A stretch of DNA of 64,000 nucleotides. Origin: Haloglycomyces albus DSM 45210. GTDB taxonomy: Bacteria; Actinomycetota; Actinomycetes; Mycobacteriales; Micromonosporaceae. The DNA is taken from positions 738,554 to 802,553 of the forward strand of contig NZ_AZUQ01000001.1 of assembly GCF_000527155.1 (NCBI RefSeq), read 5' to 3'. The translations under genes and the position numbers were made by a program. Numbering within the stretch: the stretch's first letter is position 1; the number at the start of each line of letters is the position of its first letter. Below, in pieces: positions 54,242 to 62,127 of the stretch. The notes under the pieces are model-generated. The model saw only the letters and a program-made list of their open reading frames with translations. It had not been told where the DNA came from and did not search any database.

Positions 54242-56404
54242 ATGGCCAATGCCGCAGCTGATCTCCGTACCGTAATTCGCATCGGGCCATTCCGAAAGTT
54301 GTGGACGGTACTGGGGCTGGCCTCTTTCGGTGACTGGCTGGGGCTGTTCGCTACCGCTGGATTCGCGCAGTCGCTGTTCGACGACCCCACCGCCAAGGGT
54401 CTGGCCTTCGCGGGTGTCATTGTTCTGCGTCTGCTTCCGTCGTTGGTGTTCGGACCGATCGCGGGCGTGTTGGCCGATCGATTCGATCGGCGCATCACCA
54501 TGTCCACCTGCGATGTGCTGCGCTTCCTCCTTATTGCTTCCACCCCAACGGTTTATGTCCTCACCGAGAACGTCGCCTTCACCATGGTGTGGCTGGGGGT
54601 GGCTCAGATCCTCATCGAACTGGTGGTCATGGCCTGGATGCCCGCCAAGGAAGCGTCCATCCCCAATCTGTTGCCGCACAGTAAGCTTGAGACGGCCAAT
54701 CAACTGACCTTGGCCACGACGTACGGGCTGGCTCCGCCTCTGGCCTTCGGCGTCTTGGCTCTTCTTGAACGCGGTGCTTCCCAATGGTCCGCCTGGGGCA
54801 TGTTCGGTGAACCCATGGTGTTGGCGCTCTACATTGACGCGGCAATGTTCCTCATCGCCGCCGTTACCGTTTTCTTCTTCATTCCCGAGATTTCCGGCCG
54901 TGACCGCCAGGAGACCCCCAAACCGCAGTCGATGTGGCGCGATTTCGTCGACGGCCTCGGCTATCTGCGGGGCCACGAACTGGTGCGGGGACTGATCATC
55001 GGGATCTTGGGCGCCTTCAGCGGTGCCGGTATTCTCATCGGCGTGGGTCAGACCTATGCCATCGACCTCGGCGGAGGCGGCGCGGCGTTCAACACGCTCG
55101 CCGCGGTCCTCTTCATCGGTCTGGGATCGGGAATCGTGTTCGGCCCCAAGCTCGTGGGTTCGCTGTCGCGTCCCCGTTGGTTCGCCGTATCCATCATGGT
55201 GGCCGCGTTGGGTCTGGTCGCCGACGCGCTCGCTCCGATCCTGCATCTCGGTCTGATCGGTTCGTTCGTCATCGGTCTGGGTGCGGGAATGGCGTTCCTG
55301 GCCGGAATCACCTTGCTGCAACGTGAGGTGCACGACGACGTCCGCGGGCGCATGTTCTCCTTTATCGCCATCTCCGCGCGGGTGGTCCTCATGGCCGCCA
55401 TGGTGATTTCCGCCCCGCTGGCGGGTTGGGCCACCACCTGGTTGAGCTACGGATATATCAGCCCCAGCCGTGTCCTACTGTTGGTCGCGGCGCTATTGGT
55501 GGGGATTCTGGGCGTCTACGCTTTCCGTCGGATGGACGACAAACCGGGGGTGAACCTCTTCGGCGACCTCTGGCGTTCGATCACGCGTAAGGACAGCGCT
55601 CCCACCGGTTCGGCCAACGCTCCGGGAGTGTTCATCGTCTTCGAAGGCGGGGAAGGCAGCGGTAAGACCACTCAGGTCCTCAAGCTCGTCGCCTGGTTCA
55701 AGCAGTCCGGCTACGACGTCGTCCACACTCGGGAACCGGGCGGGACCCAGCTCGGCAGTCGGATTCGTTCGCTCATCTTGGATGCCAAGAATTCCGACGC
55801 GCCGTCCGACCGTGCCGAGGCGCTGCTGTACGCCGCCGATCGCGCCCATCACGTGAACACCGTGATCAAGCCGGCTCTGGCCGAGGGCAAGGTCGTCATC
55901 TCCGACCGATACCTGGACTCCTCGATCGCTTATCAGGGCGCCGGTCGTGGTTTGGGGGCCGATGACATCGCCGGATTGTCCAAGTGGGCCACCGACGGGT
56001 TGACACCGGATCTCACCATTCTTCTGGACGTCGATCCCGCCGTCGGTGTGGCACGCGCCAAAGGAGACAGCACGGGGGATCGCATCGAGCAGGAAACCGT
56101 TGACTTCCATACCACCGTTCGCGAGAGCTTCCTGGCTCTGGCTCGCAAACGACCCGGACGTTACCTCGTCGTTCCCGTCACGGGCGATCCAGGCGCGATA
56201 GCCGATGATATCCTGAACGACGTGCGGCAACGCTTGAACATGGAGCAATTGCGTCGGGCCGGACAATCCGACTGGCCGGACTTGGACTCCTCGTTCTCCA
56301 CACCGAACAACGGTTCGCGTTCCAACGGCACGCGTCATTCTCCACATGAGCGTGACGGTGATGTCAAGGCAACGACGATGACTTACGACGGCACGGATCA
56401 CTAG
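54242..56404 (+). CDS. tmk: MFS-like transporter fused to thymidylate kinase
   Basis: A 720-residue bifunctional protein. Residues 1-430 form about 12 membrane helices of the major facilitator type (motif VLADRFDRRITM near 80). After a short linker, residues about 460-670 are a complete dTMP kinase: P-loop FEGGEGSGKTTQ, TREPGGTQLG, ISDRYLDSSIAYQG and the LID region ARAKGDSTGDRIEQE. It makes dTDP for DNA synthesis. The C-terminal 45 residues are disordered. The fusion places the kinase on the inner membrane face; similar fusions are known in some actinobacteria. It is followed by holB after 26 bases, so nucleotide supply and replication genes are linked. Confidence 0.93.
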   Translation: MANAAADLRTVIRIGPFRKLWTVLGLASFGDWLGLFATAGFAQSLFDDPTAKGLAFAGVIVLRLLPSLVFGPIAGVLADRFDRRITMSTCDVLRFLLIASTPTVYVLTENVAFTMVWLGVAQILIELVVMAWMPAKEASIPNLLPHSKLETANQLTLATTYGLAPPLAFGVLALLERGASQWSAWGMFGEPMVLALYIDAAMFLIAAVTVFFFIPEISGRDRQETPKPQSMWRDFVDGLGYLRGHELVRGLIIGILGAFSGAGILIGVGQTYAIDLGGGGAAFNTLAAVLFIGLGSGIVFGPKLVGSLSRPRWFAVSIMVAALGLVADALAPILHLGLIGSFVIGLGAGMAFLAGITLLQREVHDDVRGRMFSFIAISARVVLMAAMVISAPLAGWATTWLSYGYISPSRVLLLVAALLVGILGVYAFRRMDDKPGVNLFGDLWRSITRKDSAPTGSANAPGVFIVFEGGEGSGKTTQVLKLVAWFKQSGYDVVHTREPGGTQLGSRIRSLILDAKNSDAPSDRAEALLYAADRAHHVNTVIKPALAEGKVVISDRYLDSSIAYQGAGRGLGADDIAGLSKWATDGLTPDLTILLDVDPAVGVARAKGDSTGDRIEQETVDFHTTVRESFLALARKRPGRYLVVPVTGDPGAIADDILNDVRQRLNMEQLRRAGQSDWPDLDSSFSTPNNGSRSNGTRHSPHERDGDVKATTMTYDGTDH

Positions 56405-56430
56405 CGATATCTGAAGCGAGGGGCGTACCA

Positions 56431-57621
56431 ATGGCAGCACCCGTATTCGACGAACTCATCGGCCAGGTTGAGCTCGCCGATACTCTCAGCGCTGCCGCCT
56501 CCGATTCCGCAGTCGGTTTGACCCACGCCTGGCTCTTCACCGGTCCGCCCGGATCGGGACGGTCGACGGCGGCGTTGGCCTTCGCCGCCGCGCTCGAGTG
56601 TCCGCGCGGCGGTTGTGGCGATTGCTCCGTGTGCCATACGGTTTTGGGAGGCACCCATTCCGATGTCACCCGAGTGATACCCGAAGGGCTCTCCATCGGG
56701 GTGGACAGTGTCCGCCGTTTGATTCAAGGCGCCTCTCGCACCCCCACGTCGGCACCGTGGCGCGTTCTCATCGTGGAGGACGCCGATCGACTCACCGAAG
56801 CGGCCGGGAACGCCCTGCTCAAAGCCATCGAAGAGCCTCCCCGTGCGACGGTGTTCCTGTTGTGCGCGCCCTCGGACAACCCCGCCGAAATCAGCATCAC
56901 CATCCGTTCCCGTTGCCGCCACAAGGCCCTGCGGCAGCCTCCGGTCGCAGCGGTAAGCCGCCTCCTGATGGAACGTGACGGTGTCTCCGAACGCGAGGCG
57001 CGGCTGTACGCCGGTGCCACGTCGGGCCATATCGGCAGGGCACGGCGTTTGGCCACCGATCCCACGGCACAGGCGCGGAGGGACGCGGTATTGGCGATCC
57101 CCCGCTCTCTCTCCGGACTGAGTGCCTGTTTCACCGCGGCCGCGGAGTTGGTGGAAACCGCCGAAGCGGAAGCGGCCGACAGCTACGCCGAGCAGTCCGA
57201 CCAGGAGCGTGCCGATTTGGAAACCGCCCTGGGTAAAGGTGGTACCGGTAAGGGCGCCACCAAGGCCGCCCGTGGTTCGGCGGGGGCGTTGAAGGATCTG
57301 GAGAAGAAGCAGAAAACGCGGGATACCCGCGCGCAACGTGATTCTCTGGACCGCGCCCTGGTCGATCTGGCCGATTTCTATCGCGACGCGCTCGTCACGC
57401 GTTTGGGAGCTCCGGTCCGACTGGTACACACCGACGTCTCCGACGTCACCCGAGCGGCGGCGACGAAGATGTCGCCCGAGGCCTTGCTACGGCGTATCAA
57501 CGCCATTATGGACTGCCGCCGTTCCCTGGCCAGGAATGTTCGCCCACGCATTGCCGTCGAGGCGATGATGTGCAAATTGTGGCGTTCGTTACATTACTAT
57601 TCGGTATGCGGCGCGACATGA
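56431..57621 (+). CDS. holB: DNA polymerase III subunit delta'
   Basis: A 396-residue clamp-loader subunit. P-loop-like TGPPGSGRSTAALAFA, zinc cysteines CPRGGCGDCSVCH near 70, VLIVEDADRLTEAAGNALLK and the SRC motif IRSRCRHK. The C-terminal 130 residues are mixed helical with a Gly/Lys-rich loop (KGGTGKGATKAARG). The conserved tmk-holB order is normal in bacteria. Confidence 0.93.
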   Translation: MAAPVFDELIGQVELADTLSAAASDSAVGLTHAWLFTGPPGSGRSTAALAFAAALECPRGGCGDCSVCHTVLGGTHSDVTRVIPEGLSIGVDSVRRLIQGASRTPTSAPWRVLIVEDADRLTEAAGNALLKAIEEPPRATVFLLCAPSDNPAEISITIRSRCRHKALRQPPVAAVSRLLMERDGVSEREARLYAGATSGHIGRARRLATDPTAQARRDAVLAIPRSLSGLSACFTAAAELVETAEAEAADSYAEQSDQERADLETALGKGGTGKGATKAARGSAGALKDLEKKQKTRDTRAQRDSLDRALVDLADFYRDALVTRLGAPVRLVHTDVSDVTRAAATKMSPEALLRRINAIMDCRRSLARNVRPRIAVEAMMCKLWRSLHYYSVCGAT

Positions 57622-57843
57622 CGGCGTCGACCGATTCACTTTCCGCCTCTCCGCAGCGACTTCTCTCCGTCCAACGCGCCCTTTCCACCCTTAGTCGCCT
57701 ATCCGTCTCTTCTCACGGCATTTTCACGTTCCGCCCCACGGAGGCGATGATTCTTCTTTATAGTCCGATTAGTGCGCGTTCCGACTGAATCGCACGAGGA
57801 AATCAACAGTCCCATCGGCATCAATCGTGAGGAGCACGTCCAT

Positions 57844-58560
57844 ATGCCACTGAGCCATTCCGTCAAACGTACAATTGCCGGTCTCGCCGCGACTCCGCTG
57901 GCCGTATTCGCCGCCGCCCCGGCGGCTACCGCCGCCAATCCGTTCCAGACCGAACCGATCGACGACGGCGTCGACATCACCGAATACCTCTGTACTCCTT
58001 TGGACTTCGATCTGAGCTCCGACGGAATCCAACTCGTCACCGACGCCGACGTCAGTCTGGAGACCGGCGCACTGTCGGGAAACGTCACGGCAGTGCTGGA
58101 GGCCGACACCGGCTCCATCACCACCGACGACGTCAGCGATGTCGGCTCCGGGGACATCACGACCATGCTGGGAGCCCTGAATCTGACGTCGGTTCCCATT
58201 CAAAACAAGGACGGCTACGTCACCGTCTACGCCTTCAGCAGTGCCGCCGCCGGAGCGAGCACGACCGACTCTTCTCTGGAGCAGGACGACGTCACCAGCC
58301 ACCAAGTGGGGGATCCGGTCACGATGAGTCTCGAGGTCACGCACTACGACCTGGCGACCGGAGAGACCGAAGCCGAGGTATACACCTCCGCAGAGGACGT
58401 CCAGCTGGAGCTGGAATACGACGTCAGTGACGAGACGGAGGTGAGTGCGACCCTCCAGGCCGAAGCTGAGGTGGAATTCGTCGGCACCTCCGCTAATGTC
58501 GACGCGGACGCATCGATCACCGTCGACGAGTTCAGCGCCGAGATCGAAACGGTCCTATAA
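57844..58560 (+). CDS. Secreted protein of unknown function
   Basis: A 238-residue protein. The ATG at 57844 follows GAGGAG by about 9 bases and gives a classic Sec signal peptide (HSVKRTIAGLAATPLAVFAA, cleavage near ATAA-NP). The mature part is highly acidic, rich in Thr, Ser, Asp, Val, and predicted mostly strand; it has one cysteine (YLCTPL). Many D-T-G type turns suggest a beta-sandwich. No family recognised. It is convergent with eccB, 51 bases apart. A link with the type VII system is possible but unsupported, as it has a Sec signal. Confidence 0.8.
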   Translation: MPLSHSVKRTIAGLAATPLAVFAAAPAATAANPFQTEPIDDGVDITEYLCTPLDFDLSSDGIQLVTDADVSLETGALSGNVTAVLEADTGSITTDDVSDVGSGDITTMLGALNLTSVPIQNKDGYVTVYAFSSAAAGASTTDSSLEQDDVTSHQVGDPVTMSLEVTHYDLATGETEAEVYTSAEDVQLELEYDVSDETEVSATLQAEAEVEFVGTSANVDADASITVDEFSAEIETVL

Positions 58561-58574
58561 CTCAAGAACGGCAG

Positions 58575-58604
58575 GCGGGCACGCCGTGTCTCCAGCGTGC
58601 CCGC
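58575..58604. terminator. Bidirectional terminator between the secreted-protein gene and eccB
   Basis: A perfect 10-base stem gcgggcacgc/gcgtgcccgc with a 10-base loop, in the 51-base gap between convergent genes. Confidence 0.72.
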
Positions 58605-58611
58605 TCGTCCG

Positions 58612-60153
58612 TTAATCGTCGTTGTCGTCCTGTTGATTGAGCTCGGAGTTGAAGTCGTCGCTGGACAGGGTCGGATTGATCTGCCGCCGTGCTTCCACCG
58701 GGTCCAGGTCCGCCCCATTGTTGATGAGGTTCAAATACACGTCCGGCACCTCGGTTACCATGCTCTCGTCGTAACCGAGTCGGGACATGGTTCCGCCCGC
58801 GATCCCTTCGCTGTCAACCAGACCGTATTTAACGCCGATCTCGTCGATCAAGAAGGTATTGGATTTCAAGGTCTGTCCGGGAAGCTGAGTCTCCATGGCC
58901 AAAACGGCTTTACTACCCTCAATGACCAGGTTGGCCGGTGCTCCGTTGGGAAGCTCGCCATTGAACTCATCGGTGGCCAGATTGTCGGCGGCCTCCCGTA
59001 GGGTCTCCGGCGCACGCTCGAACACGCCGATGTTGATCCGCTGCTCTTCCACGTCTTCACCCGGGCTGAAGATACCGCAGACCGCGGGTTGACCGCCGTC
59101 CAGTTTGACGGCTTCGCCGAGTTCCTGTGGCATGCCGGCCTTTTCCACTTCACCGTCGGTGCCGAGGTCGGTCAACGTGGCTCGACTGATCTCGCTCGCT
59201 TCCCCGAAGGCGTACTCAGAAGCCAGTAGAGCCTGGCTGACCGCGCCGATGGGAGCGAAGGTCGCCCCTCCCGAACCGTCGGGAACCAGTGCATAGTAGT
59301 TGTCGTCCGAGGTCACCACACTGCCGAATTTGAGCTCCGCACCGTCGACCTCTACTCCGGAATCCTTACTCAGCGAAGGAACGTCGGGATGTTCCAGGTC
59401 GGGGCCCGCTTCCACGGCGTCGATCCAGTGTTCGCGCACCTCCACGATGTTGTCCTCATTGATGTGCAGACCGCCGATCGTCTCCGGATCGACGATTTCA
59501 TGCCGGAGACCGTTGGCGATGAGGAAAAGCCGCTCCTCCGCGCTGCGGACGACGAGCCAATCCTGACCGTCGATCCAGGTGTCCGGTTCGGGTAGGTCCT
59601 TGATCCCCAGTTGGAGCAGGGAGGTGTCGGTGTCCGGCCGCGCCGGCATGTTGCAGAGGTTCCAGTCGGAGTTCTTCAGAATCTGGTCCTCAGTGGGCGG
59701 ACTGCTGGGCGCGCCCACGATTCCCACTTGCCAACCGCGCGGAATGTGGGAGAAGGATTCCGGCTTCAGCCGTTGCACATTGGGTTGTCCCCCGGTGTCT
59801 TCCACCATCAGCAGGGCCGAGGTGTAGTTCTGCACCTCGAACAGGAGGCCGCCCTCTTCCTCGGTGTCCACACTCTCCGGCGGTTTCATGTAGACGTAGA
59901 CGGTATTGGACTCTTTATCGATGATGATCGAGCCAAGCTGCGGTTCGTCGCGCCCCTTGTCCAACATGGCGACGATGACGAAGATACCGAGGATCACGGC
60001 CATGATGGCGACCGAGGCCAGGATCGAAACCCCGATACGCCGCATGGGGCGTTCCAGGGAGTCTGGGCTGCCGAGCAGGAGGGCCAGGTTCATACGGGTC
60101 GTGGTGAACTTGTGCGCCTCTACCTGTTCGCGCCGCGAGCGTAGTTGTGCCAT
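58612..60153 (-). CDS. eccB: Type VII secretion protein EccB
   Basis: A 513-residue EccB. The ATG at 60153 gives the standard MAQLRSRREQVEAHKFTTTRMNLALL-type N-terminus, preceded by AGGTGAG; an upstream start is unlikely. One membrane helix near 45-70 (ILASVAIMAVILGIFVIVAML) precedes a large periplasm-side domain of repeated beta modules (GSIIIDKESNTVYVYM). EccB caps the EccBCDE membrane pore and stabilises the mycosin. It is 11 bases downstream of eccD and probably co-transcribed. Confidence 0.94.
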   Translation of the reverse strand: MAQLRSRREQVEAHKFTTTRMNLALLLGSPDSLERPMRRIGVSILASVAIMAVILGIFVIVAMLDKGRDEPQLGSIIIDKESNTVYVYMKPPESVDTEEEGGLLFEVQNYTSALLMVEDTGGQPNVQRLKPESFSHIPRGWQVGIVGAPSSPPTEDQILKNSDWNLCNMPARPDTDTSLLQLGIKDLPEPDTWIDGQDWLVVRSAEERLFLIANGLRHEIVDPETIGGLHINEDNIVEVREHWIDAVEAGPDLEHPDVPSLSKDSGVEVDGAELKFGSVVTSDDNYYALVPDGSGGATFAPIGAVSQALLASEYAFGEASEISRATLTDLGTDGEVEKAGMPQELGEAVKLDGGQPAVCGIFSPGEDVEEQRINIGVFERAPETLREAADNLATDEFNGELPNGAPANLVIEGSKAVLAMETQLPGQTLKSNTFLIDEIGVKYGLVDSEGIAGGTMSRLGYDESMVTEVPDVYLNLINNGADLDPVEARRQINPTLSSDDFNSELNQQDDNDD

Positions 60154-60164
60154 GTAATTCTCAC

Positions 60165-61571
60165 CTAACCCTTGATCGCGAGGCCCCACATGTACCAGCC
60201 CGCCATCCAGCCGGTGAGCGGGATCAAGGACACGATCATCAGGGCCTCAAAGATATCGAGCATACGGCCATAGGTCGGGGGCAGTTTCTTGCCGGACACG
60301 GCCAGTCCGTACCCCATGGTGATGACGGTCAACAGAACCAAGGCACCCAGGACGGCCACCAACTTGATCAGAAGGGACCCGGCCACGAAGATCGCCGCCA
60401 GGGTCGCTCCCAGTCCACCGAGACCGGCGGCCATGACCGCGAGTCGGGCCGAATACGTTTCGATCGTCCGCGCCCGGCTCAGGAGAATCAACGAGATCAC
60501 CGTCGCCAGAATCAAACCGGGGAGCTTCCCGGAGAACGCGAGAGTGAGAGCGGAAACGAATCCCACCACGGCCACAAAGGCGTACATCGCGGCGAGGAAG
60601 TTCCCCGCGTACTGGCTGAGTTGGAGGATCTTCTTGCCGTCGACGTTCTCTTCCCCGGCGCTCTTCAGTTCGTCGCTGGTGTTGGGGAGCGTGGGCACGG
60701 GAACCTTCGCCATTCCCAGGGCGAATTTGGGTGCGAAGGGAATCAGGCTGAGCGCCAGCGCCGCCGCGATGGAGGCGGCCAGGGCCGCGTCGCCGCCTTC
60801 CCCGAAGAGCATCTTGACTCCCACGCTGATGCCGAGCACCAAAGCGGAGAAGATCGTGGTCACGAAGACGGGGGCGGAACTCATGGTTCCGATCGCCACG
60901 ATGCCGATCACCGAATACAGCACCACGACCGAGGCCACCATGAACAGGTGTGGTTCTCCGAGCTCGAAGAGCGAGTGATCGCCCGCCAGGATGAGGAGCC
61001 CACCCACGGCTCCGTAGCAGACACCCGTGATCCCGAAGTACGTCGCCGCTCGTGCCTCACCGACGGCGCGGGAGAGAATGGCCGCCACCCCGATCAGAAC
61101 GATTCCGGCCCCCAGGGCCGTGGTCGCTCCCGGGAAGTGCGGCGGACCGGCCAGCAGCACCGCGAGCGCCCCCGTGCACAGGGCAATGGTGCCGAGCGCG
61201 GTGGCGAATCGTTTGGTGGCCTTGTGGTTCCACTTGTCCGTGCGTGCTTCGGTGGCGGTGGCGATGGCGTCGATGACGTCGTCGAAGACGACTTCGGGCT
61301 TCGCCGAGTTGGCCGGGTTGAGATAAAGTATGTCGCCGTCGTGAACGGCGAGTTGAGAACAGGACTGACCCATGTCGATCGGGTCGTCTCCGAGGCGGCT
61401 GAGAATCCAGCCTCCGCTGTCCAGTGCCTCGTCGATGTAGTACTCCCCGGCTTGTTGAAGGACGGTGGGGAGCATGTCGGCCATTGGCACGTCCGAAGGC
61501 AATGCCAGGTCGATACGACTGCGTGGGCTGATAATGGTGACCCTAGTGAGAGTCGCCGATTGGCTGCTCAC
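60165..61571 (-). CDS. eccD: Type VII secretion protein EccD
   Basis: A 468-residue EccD. The GTG start has GGAGGT 8 bases upstream. Residues 1-100 are the ubiquitin-like domain (LTRVTIISPRSRIDLALPSD; DDPIDMGQSC). About 11 hydrophobic segments follow between 135 and 465 and form the membrane barrel that lines the pore. It heads the eccD-eccB unit and is divergent from eccC across about 560 bases. Confidence 0.94.
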   Translation of the reverse strand: MSSQSATLTRVTIISPRSRIDLALPSDVPMADMLPTVLQQAGEYYIDEALDSGGWILSRLGDDPIDMGQSCSQLAVHDGDILYLNPANSAKPEVVFDDVIDAIATATEARTDKWNHKATKRFATALGTIALCTGALAVLLAGPPHFPGATTALGAGIVLIGVAAILSRAVGEARAATYFGITGVCYGAVGGLLILAGDHSLFELGEPHLFMVASVVVLYSVIGIVAIGTMSSAPVFVTTIFSALVLGISVGVKMLFGEGGDAALAASIAAALALSLIPFAPKFALGMAKVPVPTLPNTSDELKSAGEENVDGKKILQLSQYAGNFLAAMYAFVAVVGFVSALTLAFSGKLPGLILATVISLILLSRARTIETYSARLAVMAAGLGGLGATLAAIFVAGSLLIKLVAVLGALVLLTVITMGYGLAVSGKKLPPTYGRMLDIFEALMIVSLIPLTGWMAGWYMWGLAIKG

Positions 61572-62127
61572 CGTTTATGACCTCCGTGTGAATTACGACA
61601 GTGCCGGGGAATAGCAACAGAATACGGCCCGGGTGCCAATCACATGTCACTGGATGCGCAAAGGGGTGGGCGACAGGGTATGCCGTCGGTTCCATTGCCA
61701 TGCGGGTTGACTGTGAGCCGTTGTCTCTCATCATACCGACACGCCGCAAACGGGGAAACGCCCAGGTTCACCGGGGGTTCGGGTGGGCCGAAGCATCGGG
61801 TTTCCCGAGGGCGGACCCGCGATCGTCGTGGAGGAAGGGAAGCGATATCCGGTCCTGGACGACACCGGTGTCGGCGTTTGTGGCCCTGGATTATCCTGGA
61901 ATACATGGAGGCCGAATTAAGAACAGTCCTCGCAATGTCCTGGATACCGGATTCATCGTGGCATGGAAACGGCGACATCGGAACGCGGGACGACCGACTT
62001 ATCCGGCCTCATGGATACGGTGTACCTGGTGTGGTGCCGTGTTCTCCGCCGTGCGCGGAGGCCCGGCCCGACCGGTCACGATTGATTGAACGACCGTTTG
62101 AACTCCCGGCTGCTTCGAGGTTAGAGC
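61572..62127. other. Divergent intergenic region eccD/eccC
   Basis: About 560 bases that must hold promoters for both halves of the type VII block. Open frames here and across the eccC start are overlaps or chance. A loosely repeated tcctgga(a)tac(a/c)(t/c)gg occurs at about 61894-61909 and 61939-61954. No clear operator. Confidence 0.4.
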
